28,008 nucleotides of DNA from a virus: positions 1 through 28,008 of IMG/VR virus record IMGVR_UViG_3300048110_000029, one strand, 5' to 3'. Position 1 is the first letter of the stretch; every line of letters starts with the position of its first letter. Below, piece by piece: positions 13,301 through 20,405 of this stretch. Under the pieces are notes generated by a model. That model was not told where the DNA came from and did no database searches. It saw nothing but the letters and a program-made list of their open reading frames with translations. The position numbers were made by a program, and so were the translations under genes.

Positions 13301-14811
13301 TAGTGGATCTTTGCGCCGCTGTCGTCAGCCGTTAGCGTTACCCGTGTGTTCTTGGTGCCGTCGTTCTTGTAGACGCGCATCTGTACGTCAGCAGAGGTAT
13401 CGACGATATCCAGCTTGGCCTGTGGCGTCGTACTTCCCAGACCTAAAAATTTTGTGCTGGCATCCCAGAACAGAGATTGGCTTGACCCCGCCGAATCGTA
13501 GAAGCTAATGTCGCCGTTGTTGCTAATACGCATTCTGGTGTCAGTATCAGTGACAAAATCTATCTTGCCGCCCCAAGTAGCATTTCTTCCAGAGTCAATA
13601 GTCATGACTCCAGTATTGCCTTGGTGTGTAATTTTGCTATCTATGTCACTGCCGCCAGAAGTAAAATTAATACTTGCCAAGCTAGACAGTGTTGTACTGC
13701 TTATTTCTAATACAGGTGCGGCGGCTTCTACTTCCAAACCATCAGTAGTCACTGTGCCGCCAAAAGAAGCGCCTGCATTAAACGTAGCCGCACCTGCCGC
13801 TGACATATCAAGTATGAGGGCACTAATATTTGAGCCACCGTCAAAACCAGATAAATAAATATCACCGTCTGATACCATGTTCTGCAAATACAAATTATTT
13901 GGCGTAGAGTTTGTGTACAGAGAGCCCCAGTGAGTGCCGCCATTTAAAAGTTTGATGTCTGCACCATCTGCATCAAGGGTGATGTCTCCTGCAACATCTA
14001 AAGTAAAATTTGCGGTAGATGTAATGAGGCCATTCGTGCCATCACTATAGATAGAAACGTCAGAGCCAGCACCGAAGATAGCCTTGTCGTTGTCACCAAA
14101 TGACACGTTCCCTGTAGTTGTTAGACTAGGGACATTTATCGCATGACTGAAATCAAACTCGTCGTTAGTTGCATCCCACAAGATAGTCGCGTTGTTGCTC
14201 GCATCCACCGCGTCTTGGATAGTGATGCCCGCGCCGTCTGCTGTCGATGACGTGTCGCCCGCGCCGTAGTTCAGCGTGATGTTCTTGTCTTCAACGTCTA
14301 GCGTAGCGGTGTTGAGCGTCGTGGTGGTGCCGTTAACGGTTAGGTCGCCAGTAATCGTGGCATTGCCGCCAATGTTAGCGTTGCCAGATAAATGCAAGTC
14401 AGCAAATTTATACGCTGTTGTTCCAAGGCTGACAGTGCCGTTTTGTAAGGTGCCTGCGTTGTTAGTCGAACCAATCCAGCCGTCACCAAAACGCAAGCCA
14501 GTGTGGCCTGATATTGTTGAGTAAATAACAAAGTCACTGCTAACCGACGCAATGACGCCTAACGAACTGCCATCCTTATAAAACTGTGCGATCGTCCCTT
14601 CACTAGAAAGGCGGTTCAACGCTAAGGGCACACCACCGTCGCGTGTCGCCCATATATTCCCTAGATTGCGCACCTCTGCTCCTGCCGTGCTGAAATTACT
14701 AGAGGTCTTGCCCGTGAGGATGTTGCCAGAGTCATCAATGCGAGCCTTCTCATCGGTCGCTGAAGTCTTGAATATGAACTTTGCCGTGCTTCTGTGGTCG
14801 ATGAAATCCAT
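10318..14811 (-). CDS. Long tail fibre with C-terminal S74 intramolecular chaperone
   Basis: This 1497-residue protein is the main tail fibre. Its C-terminus (residues 1406-1497) is a peptidase S74 / intramolecular chaperone domain: TSDQRAKENI with the cleavage serine at 1406, YGMVAQEL, and a coiled coil at the end (LKEIQTLRARVAQLEGEN) that keeps the chaperone trimeric until self-cleavage. The body is made of repeated modules: seven VGIGTSSP-like blocks, four (L/F)NR.xSDG.I..F.kDGT..GSI-like blocks, four M/ARxDxSGNLLxGKT-like blocks and three (R/K)FxDLxLSG blocks. The protein begins directly inside such a module with no obvious anchor domain. The ribosome block is AAGGTAACGACATGG. Confidence 0.9.
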   Translation of the reverse strand: MDFIDHRSTAKFIFKTSATDEKARIDDSGNILTGKTSSNFSTAGAEVRNLGNIWATRDGGVPLALNRLSSEGTIAQFYKDGSSLGVIASVSSDFVIYSTISGHTGLRFGDGWIGSTNNAGTLQNGTVSLGTTAYKFADLHLSGNANIGGNATITGDLTVNGTTTTLNTATLDVEDKNITLNYGAGDTSSTADGAGITIQDAVDASNNATILWDATNDEFDFSHAINVPSLTTTGNVSFGDNDKAIFGAGSDVSIYSDGTNGLITSTANFTLDVAGDITLDADGADIKLLNGGTHWGSLYTNSTPNNLYLQNMVSDGDIYLSGFDGGSNISALILDMSAAGAATFNAGASFGGTVTTDGLEVEAAAPVLEISSTTLSSLASINFTSGGSDIDSKITHQGNTGVMTIDSGRNATWGGKIDFVTDTDTRMRISNNGDISFYDSAGSSQSLFWDASTKFLGLGSTTPQAKLDIVDTSADVQMRVYKNDGTKNTRVTLTADDSGAKIHYRDADNAGALRFNNNLGEVMRITANTTRVGIGTSAPAAPLEVQSSVSGNYVARFQNTNATTPYGVWIREPASAASAYPSFTVTDSSGSATRLRVDSGTGNVGIGTSSPDAPLHVEGTSGTQLVVEASSGNFAQIDFKIGGTQKGAIWTYEAEDLMGFFAPSGWGQNFYTNGTEAMRIDSSGRVGIGTSSPSAKLDVNGEVFVSPNTAGKNTFQLTTNASNDARLKMLSDTTTKVDIQANGTSYFNGGNVGIGTSSPVTFGANTHGLTINGTGHYQHLTLQNNGNSDFSLYTNGPNGTIINQESADPLHFNTDGSERMRLDASGNLMVGKTATAFGTAGVAVFGGGEIDITNTNEAPLFLNRLSSDGAIAQFYKDGTTVGSIGTEGGNLYIDGSAATGKTGIEFLGSAWYPRNDGANSDGAVDLGDSSNRFKDLYLSGKAQADTYQFAQNSSASGATEAIYRPTTGQIAFKTNSAERMRITNTGRLRINNTNAGWDSLGTLVVKQVADNIGIGIVDDNSSNTFQIRNNGGYAEMYYNVNLPIIFSQVGGERMRLDASGNLLVGTTTTNFNTAGTVLYGANGVQMVRSNAPPLNLNRTTSDGAIQEFFKDGTAVGSIQARGGDIVIGTGDTGIRFNDASNALQPHHATDVIDATIDLGLSSHRFKDLHLSGTAYTNALGVGTSSPAAPLHVVNNTAPRIEMGYGGGSNADHRIAWDSAGLVISADNSGQSSGASYLAMLVDGSEAMRLDASGNVGIGVTSPSSYYIDDLVVSAPNEGGITIASDSTSSGAYLAFADGTSGNTQYRGFFHYHHAGDFLRMATAGLERMRIDASGNLLLGKTSADNTTQGIRMLGSSGFMSVVRSSNTLAVFNRIDSDGTLINFRTNGTTRGSISISGSTTSYNTTSDQRAKENIVDAPSASDDIDAIKVRSFDFKADGSHQKYGMVAQELSTVAPEAVSVPDDAEEMQSVDYSKLVPMMLKEIQTLRARVAQLEGEN
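10807..14760 (-). repeat. Internal modular repeats of the tail fibre
   Basis: Several modules are repeated at both protein and DNA level inside the fibre gene. An 11-base core CCGCTAGCATC appears at 10811-10821, 11054-11064, 11633-11643 and 12335-12345, each time encoding the DASGN part of an MRLDASGN motif. Blocks for SSDG.I.QFYKDG and GIGTSSP occur four and seven times. The copies are imperfect and irregularly spaced, so this is a set of homologous fibre modules and not a tandem array. Confidence 0.75.
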
Positions 14812-14820
14812 GTCGTTACC

Positions 14821-17800
14821 TTATGACCAGTTGACTATCAGCTTGTTGTTCAAGCCTTCCATTACGTTAGTGACGCTACTAGCAAGTGTGATGTAACCCG
14901 CGCCACTTGTGCCTGTTTTTATCAGGCAGTTATTGCCGCTAATAATACCCGCCAAAATGTTGCTAGCTGTTGTTGGGTTAACAAAAATGCAAGACTCTGC
15001 GGTGTCAGTCTTTGCTGTGTTGCCGACAACTTGGAAGTGCTGAACGTCCTCTATTGTAATCCGCCGCTCTGTGTTGTTGTCGCTAATTATGGCGTTGTTT
15101 GCACCATCGACACGCGTGACGCCCTCAATCAAAGCGTTGCCGCGTATCTCGACCGCTGAGGTACCTGTCGGCCCCGAACACGTCACCGCAAGGCCACCAG
15201 CGATGTGAGCGTTATCACTAACGACAAACTTGCCCGTGTTGCCCGATCCTGACGATGTAACCGCGCCGATGTACTTGTTGCCTATAATGTTCAGGCTACC
15301 TGTAAACGCCGTTGTGTTGCTGACAGTGCCGTCGATATGGCATCCCGTGACAGTGGCATCGCCAACGCTTCCTGTGACGCCTGGGTTGCCCGCAGGCGGA
15401 AATAAAACGTCACCGTTACCTGATGCCCCCTCAAGGTAAACGTCCTGCACAGTGGCGTTATAAGGCACTTCAATCTTAATGTCGCCGTGCTTTATGTAGC
15501 CATGCGCTAACCGAACGTCATGCTCGATAGCTGAGTTAGGCAATAGCAAAAAACTAACCCCATCATCCAAATTGCGGCAGATACCCGAGACGTAGAAGTT
15601 TTCGATATTGCAGTGCGTCGTGTCTTTAGCTGACCCGCGTATCAGCTTGTTGAAATAAGCCGTCGTTGCCGATGTCTGAATAAAGACGTTGTTGAAAAAG
15701 CACTTAGTATTGTCGGTGAGGTAAATCTGTAACAGCGAATTGTCGAGTGCCGTCGTATCAATGCCAGCTCGTGCGCTAACGTCAATGTGCAGGTTAGTGA
15801 CGTTGGCAATCTCACAATCCTCTAACCAGAACGCGCCCGATGGGTTGTTGCTAAATGAGCGTGTTGAGTCATTTGTGATCGTGATATTGCTGGCGTTAAA
15901 TATGAGGTTGCGATCAGCAGTGACACCACAAGAGCCGTAATTCTTAACGCTGGCGTTTGTGATGTTGTACTCGCCAAAGGAGCAAACATAATTAAATGAC
16001 CCCTGCGGGCTTTCTGTCTGTGTGCTTGAGTTGTCACTAAAGGTTTTTTGTACTCCATCAACGTCGTATGTGTCAGGCAATAAACCGATGTCCTCTGCGT
16101 AAACATCTGAAACTAGTGTGCGACCGCCTTGCGTCGTACCACTATCTGCCGACTGAAAAATAGCAAAGCTTTGAAACGAGTTATTTTTAAACACACAATC
16201 TTGGATGATTGTAGTGCCATAAGAGTTAACGCGTACCGCCGCTAATGCGTGAATGTTCTCAAAGCGGCAGTTAGTGACGCGCACGTCTGTGTTTTCGTTG
16301 AAGGCATTGACCTTAATTATTGCACTTAGATCTGGCTGTATGCTGTTGTAGCCAAAAAAGTTAGAAACGGCGACAGTCCACGGCTCACGACCTACCTTGT
16401 AATCACCGCGCCCACCGTCAATAACAATGTTATCCAGCTCAATGGTCATCTTGGTAGTGCCAGAGCCAGCATCGCAGTTAATACGCCCTTGGTCGGTGTA
16501 GGACGTACCTAGCTTAAACTTGAAGTTTTTGATGCGGAAGAACGCGCCCGTGACGTTAATCGTCGTGGTGATTAGATAAGTCTTGTTGCCGCCATCCAGT
16601 ACGCGGCCCGATGTCGATACAGAGTTAAACGCCGCTTGTAGTGCTGTCGTGTCGTCCGTTGTGCCGTCACCTGCCGCATCATCATCTAGCGTCGATATGA
16701 TCTCATCAACTTTGTCGGTGATGTCATCGGTTACGTCAGTTGTATTAGCAACGACTGAGGTAGCGTTAAAGCTTGCTGTAGCGGCTGACTTGTTACCCGT
16801 GTAATCAACAGACTTGAGCCAGAAGTATTTAGTCGTCGCGCTGGTCTCATTGCTTGCCAGCGTATAGACAAACTCCTCGCCATTAACGACACCGTGAGGC
16901 GATCCAGGGATGCTATTACTGTCGGCAATGTAAACCTCAACGTGCTTAAAATCATCGTCTGTTGGGTTTGTCCACTCTGCTGTTATCTGCCTAACGCCGC
17001 CTGTTGCGCTTGTACTTGTCGGCGCTGAAGGCGCAGTCGTATCACCTGCAAGGCTTGCGACATTTAAGGTCGTGCCTGTGCTTCGTACTCCGACGAGGTT
17101 TTCGGCTTTAACGATAAACTCGTATGCTGAACCGATAGTTAGCTCAGGGACGCGCAGACGTGGCTCCCGTGTCTGATACTCAAAGACGTTGCCGTCGCTG
17201 TCCTTCTCTACAGTGACAATATAGAACTCAATGAACGCGTCAGTTGGCGCTGTCCATGCGAGATCCACGGAAGTGATTAACTTGCCATCTGGCCCTTTCA
17301 AGCCGATAGGCGTGTGACCGACTGACGTGACGTTATTAACTGTGCGACCGTCATACAGCGTCAGCTCTCCACCGCTTAAAAAGTCTTCTTCGTCGCTAGT
17401 AGTCCAGTCGTAAATCGCGGATGCCGTCTCAATACAGCTCAGGTTTACACCTAGTGCGCCGTCAGTGATTGCAAGCGAATAGTCAATGACCTCAAACACC
17501 TTAGAGCTATAGTTAAGTCGGTCATTAGTGACTTGTATTGTGTCGCCGACTTTGATTCTCAGACCTTTAAGGTTTGTCGTCATTGTCATAACAACTTGCT
17601 GTCGCGACTTCAGCAGAGCGATTTTGGCTAGTCTTTGTGCCTGCGTGTTGTTAGTGACACAAGGCAAAGCCATATCCAAGTAAATAGGATCGCCGTCCTC
17701 TGTTTCATACGTCGAGCTAATCTGAGCAGGGTAATCAAGAACCTTAAAGTTCTTTTCCTCCGATACAAAAATACCTTTAACGCCGTTATAAATCCCTCTG

Positions 17801-18789
17801 CGCGACTGCTTAGTTTGCGTCTGTATATCGCTGACAATATCGCTTTCGGTAAACGTAAGCGTTGGTGCTTTGTACTCAGCACCATCTACAAAATACTCAC
17901 CGCCTGAGTAAGTCAGTCTCCCGCCCATAGAGGCTAGCAGTTGCTCAATGTTGGCTTTGATTTGATTGGCCGTATCAATGACGCCATTGCACTGATATCG
18001 GTCTTGCGTGCCGCCAGCGTCTAGCGTGACTTGCTCTTCACATAGGTTCGCCGCGTCTATCACTGATTGGTTGTTAATGTTCGCCGCTACCTCACCAAGG
18101 CCATAGCTTTGGTCAAGCATGTAGTCACGCAAGCACAGCGCAGGGTTTTGGCTGTAGCCGATAGACTGGTCACGAGGGTCGTATACCTTTTTGCCGCGTA
18201 TGACTGCGGTGATGTTCGGGACGCCCTGAGGAAACTTGTTAGCGTTCCACTCTAATTTAAAGGCTATGTAGGCAATGCCCGACAGCTTGTGATTAGCTGT
18301 CCAAAGCACGTTGGCACCCGTAAGCTGTGTTGAGGCCGCCTGCCCTGATGTACCGAACTTGCGGTCGATAGTGACATACGTACCCCAATCATCAATAAAG
18401 CCGTTTGTAGTGTCCCAGACTTTATTGTCGTTAAACCATATCTCGTCGTAGGCTTGTATCTCATGCGTCGCAAACACAATAGCCATGTTTAAAAACTTGT
18501 TGTCATCGCCTGAGTGCGAAATAAATACGACCTGACCGCCGACACGCATTCTGCCGTAGATGGTTTTGCGACTGCTTGCAGGCTCACGGGTCGTCTGAGT
18601 GATGCCCCGCATCTGTGCGCCGATGTTTGGCTTTGGAGCCAATGCACGAGAGACCATCGACAGGCCAGCGCCAACAGCAAAATAACCTGCAAAGGCCGTT
18701 AAGCCAGTAGCACCAAAAAAAGCTAAGGCGCCTGGTAACGCCGCCGCCCCTATTGCGGTTGCTAATCCTGCAATTGCCGAAATAGCCAT
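14821..18789 (-). CDS. Tail-tip (gpJ-like) protein fused to beta-helix tailspike
   Basis: This 1322-residue protein has a hydrophobic N-terminus (about residues 3-45), then a gpJ-like tail tip region with RKTIYGRMRVGG near 75 and YDEIWFNDNKVW near 115, and KVGDTIQVTND near 430. Two fibronectin type III-like segments follow at about 490-585 and 590-680 (DLAWTAPTD, ITAEWTNPTDD). From about 700 there is a pectate-lyase/right-handed beta-helix domain, opening with the typical GDGTTDDTTALQAAFN motif. gpJ-like proteins form the tail tip and touch the receptor; beta-helix domains often cut surface polysaccharide. No catalytic residues can be fixed by eye. GAGG precedes the ATG by 7 bases. Confidence 0.85.
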   Translation of the reverse strand: MAISAIAGLATAIGAAALPGALAFFGATGLTAFAGYFAVGAGLSMVSRALAPKPNIGAQMRGITQTTREPASSRKTIYGRMRVGGQVVFISHSGDDNKFLNMAIVFATHEIQAYDEIWFNDNKVWDTTNGFIDDWGTYVTIDRKFGTSGQAASTQLTGANVLWTANHKLSGIAYIAFKLEWNANKFPQGVPNITAVIRGKKVYDPRDQSIGYSQNPALCLRDYMLDQSYGLGEVAANINNQSVIDAANLCEEQVTLDAGGTQDRYQCNGVIDTANQIKANIEQLLASMGGRLTYSGGEYFVDGAEYKAPTLTFTESDIVSDIQTQTKQSRRGIYNGVKGIFVSEEKNFKVLDYPAQISSTYETEDGDPIYLDMALPCVTNNTQAQRLAKIALLKSRQQVVMTMTTNLKGLRIKVGDTIQVTNDRLNYSSKVFEVIDYSLAITDGALGVNLSCIETASAIYDWTTSDEEDFLSGGELTLYDGRTVNNVTSVGHTPIGLKGPDGKLITSVDLAWTAPTDAFIEFYIVTVEKDSDGNVFEYQTREPRLRVPELTIGSAYEFIVKAENLVGVRSTGTTLNVASLAGDTTAPSAPTSTSATGGVRQITAEWTNPTDDDFKHVEVYIADSNSIPGSPHGVVNGEEFVYTLASNETSATTKYFWLKSVDYTGNKSAATASFNATSVVANTTDVTDDITDKVDEIISTLDDDAAGDGTTDDTTALQAAFNSVSTSGRVLDGGNKTYLITTTINVTGAFFRIKNFKFKLGTSYTDQGRINCDAGSGTTKMTIELDNIVIDGGRGDYKVGREPWTVAVSNFFGYNSIQPDLSAIIKVNAFNENTDVRVTNCRFENIHALAAVRVNSYGTTIIQDCVFKNNSFQSFAIFQSADSGTTQGGRTLVSDVYAEDIGLLPDTYDVDGVQKTFSDNSSTQTESPQGSFNYVCSFGEYNITNASVKNYGSCGVTADRNLIFNASNITITNDSTRSFSNNPSGAFWLEDCEIANVTNLHIDVSARAGIDTTALDNSLLQIYLTDNTKCFFNNVFIQTSATTAYFNKLIRGSAKDTTHCNIENFYVSGICRNLDDGVSFLLLPNSAIEHDVRLAHGYIKHGDIKIEVPYNATVQDVYLEGASGNGDVLFPPAGNPGVTGSVGDATVTGCHIDGTVSNTTAFTGSLNIIGNKYIGAVTSSGSGNTGKFVVSDNAHIAGGLAVTCSGPTGTSAVEIRGNALIEGVTRVDGANNAIISDNNTERRITIEDVQHFQVVGNTAKTDTAESCIFVNPTTASNILAGIISGNNCLIKTGTSGAGYITLASSVTNVMEGLNNKLIVNWS

Positions 18790-18793
18790 GTCG

Positions 18794-19243
18794 TTACCTC
18801 AGAACTAAAGAATAAACGCGCTCGATCTCTTCGAAGTTTAATCGCTCAAGGATTGCGTCGAATGGCTGATGCGCCTTTGTGTTGACGTGTAGCTTGGTTA
18901 TGCCTTCTGCCGCTAGTGAGTCTATGGCGTACTTGATTAGCTTCACGCCTGTAAGCCCCTTACGCGCAGGCTTAGTTAGAAAAATAACGTCGTTGTTAGC
19001 AAACAAGTGGTCGCGATAATGAAGCGACTTGCTGACGATGACCACAAAGTAGCCCATCAACTTATCGTCTTTCCTAGCTGTGTAAATTCGTAACGCATTG
19101 ACGGCGTCGAGCCGCGCATACGCTTCCCAGTCAGGATTCATTTTGATGATGTCTTTGTTGAGCGCGATCTCATCATAGTGTTGCTTTAGTAAGGGCTCAA
19201 TTTCACGCCTAACTTTTGCTAAGTTTTCGATTGCAAATTTCAT
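18794..19243 (-). CDS. GNAT-family acyltransferase-like protein
   Basis: This 149-residue protein has the GNAT order: N-terminal helices, central strands (LMGYFVVIVSK, 62-72; NDVIFLT, 84-90), then an acyl-CoA pyrophosphate loop RKGLTG (94-99) starting a helix, then ITKLHVNTKAHQ (115-126) and the final strand RVYSLVLR. It would transfer an acyl group from acyl-CoA to an amine. It starts in a TAATG junction with a tail-tip gene and precedes the gpJ-like gene by 4 bases. Phages often carry an NlpC/P60 peptidase and a TipI-type protein at this place, so a GNAT here is notable. The substrate is unknown; a virion protein or host envelope compound are options. Confidence 0.75.
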   Translation of the reverse strand: MKFAIENLAKVRREIEPLLKQHYDEIALNKDIIKMNPDWEAYARLDAVNALRIYTARKDDKLMGYFVVIVSKSLHYRDHLFANNDVIFLTKPARKGLTGVKLIKYAIDSLAAEGITKLHVNTKAHQPFDAILERLNFEEIERVYSLVLR

Positions 19244-19872
19244 TACGGTAAGTCTCCTGGGTCTTCTCTGCCGCCATCATTTCTAACGCCATTGCTTCCC
19301 GAGCCTCCCTCAAAGCTACGGCCCCACACGATTTCCTTCTCTGCCATCTCCGCAACGAATTCCAGCCCCTTGTCATTGGGGTAGTCAATCTTCTGGTCTT
19401 CGGCTGTGTAGCGTCTGATGCGTGTGCGCTCAAACTCAATCAGCCGATTCTCAACATTGACCTGAATGGTCGCCGTTTCTGACGAGTCATTAATGACCAT
19501 TGTGTCCATAAAGCCACTGAACACAGTAACGGGGCTAGTTATAACGGCGTTTGCCGCGTCCATAGCTCCCAACTTTACAGTTAGCTCACGGCCTTGGTAA
19601 TCCTCGTCACGCGCCTTAGCCAGCAGTGGGTCGGTGATGCCTGACAAGGTGACAGTGATGCCGTTAGCCTGTAGCTCTGACGACTCCGCGATCTCACCAA
19701 TATCAAGCAAGGTGCCTGCGCCGACATAGTCAACACTGCTGACCGTAAGCGTGCCGATACCATTCCACAGATTTAGGTCACCAGAATCAAAGGCACAAGT
19801 AACCAATACAATCGGGCGCACCAAATCGGCTTCGACAGCCGACTGCATCCCACTCGATAGCACCCTGCTCAT
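19243..19872 (-). CDS. Tail-tip/baseplate hub-like protein
   Basis: This 209-residue protein is beta-rich, with CAFDSGDLNLWNGIGTL (26-42), ITVTLSGI (about 71-78), and a YQGRELTVKLG stretch followed by VFSGFMDTM. It ends with RRYTAEDQKIDYPND and IVWGRS. This order is common to minor tail proteins preceding the central tip protein of siphoviruses (DUF2163-like). It probably forms part of the tail-tip hub ring between the distal tail protein and gpJ. It is joined to both neighbours by ATGA/TAATG junctions. The C-terminus is Gly/Asn-rich and possibly disordered. Confidence 0.65.
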   Translation of the reverse strand: MSRVLSSGMQSAVEADLVRPIVLVTCAFDSGDLNLWNGIGTLTVSSVDYVGAGTLLDIGEIAESSELQANGITVTLSGITDPLLAKARDEDYQGRELTVKLGAMDAANAVITSPVTVFSGFMDTMVINDSSETATIQVNVENRLIEFERTRIRRYTAEDQKIDYPNDKGLEFVAEMAEKEIVWGRSFEGGSGSNGVRNDGGREDPGDLP

Positions 19873-20405
19873 ATAGCCTCAACACAAGCAAAAGTGAAAC
19901 CGTACAAACTAGCTTGATTAATACTCCAGCCAATCTGATTAGTGGCTAACCGCCAAGTGCCTTTTGGCAAAGTAAAGTCGAGAGAAGCACTAGACGCCGC
20001 ACTTCTGAGCGGTGGCATAATGTTGATAGATGTGCCGCTTGTTGCCTCTGTCACAATATACAGCGCAGTGCCAATCTGGAAGTAGTCGCCAGCAACTACA
20101 CCCGCAAACGTGCCTGTCAGTGTGGTCGCGTTTATAGCGCCTGTGCCTGTCCCTGTGGCTGTTGTATTGTGCAAAGGGTTGCCAAGGGTAAAGGTGTTAG
20201 CTTGGCCCCGTAAAGCGGCAAAGAAAGCCTCTACTTGCTTGGCCTCTGCGCGCTTCAATGGTGGCAATGTTACTTCTGCTTCCCACCTGACACCCTGATG
20301 CTGATAAACCTGCTGGTCATAGGTAAAGGGTGACTGACTAATCGCCGTTGCAGACCGTAGCCGCATGGTCATCGAGGTAAAGCCTATATTTGGAAACGCC
20401 GCCAT
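19869..20405 (-). CDS. Distal tail protein-like minor tail protein
   Basis: This 178-residue protein comes directly after the tape measure gene, the place usually taken by the distal tail protein. It has FTYDQQVYQHQGVRWEAEV (27-45), then a helix PLKRAEAKQVEAFFAALRG (49-67), then TFTLGNP (71-77) and a Gly/Thr-rich beta segment. Such layouts are known in phage minor tail proteins that cap the tail tube. Junctions are TAATG upstream and ATGA downstream. The exact ring position is inference. Confidence 0.65.
   Translation of the reverse strand: MAAFPNIGFTSMTMRLRSATAISQSPFTYDQQVYQHQGVRWEAEVTLPPLKRAEAKQVEAFFAALRGQANTFTLGNPLHNTTATGTGTGAINATTLTGTFAGVVAGDYFQIGTALYIVTEATSGTSINIMPPLRSAASSASLDFTLPKGTWRLATNQIGWSINQASLYGFTFACVEAI

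Noticed and set aside
13508-13858. 116-residue plus-strand open frame inside the fibre gene
   Set aside because: It is antisense to a strong coding frame with repeated modules, and its repeats mirror the fibre modules. Other plus-strand frames within this gene are of the same kind.
10807-14760. CRISPR array in the repeat-rich fibre region
   Set aside because: The repeats are imperfect, irregularly spaced, in frame, and explained by protein modules of the fibre.
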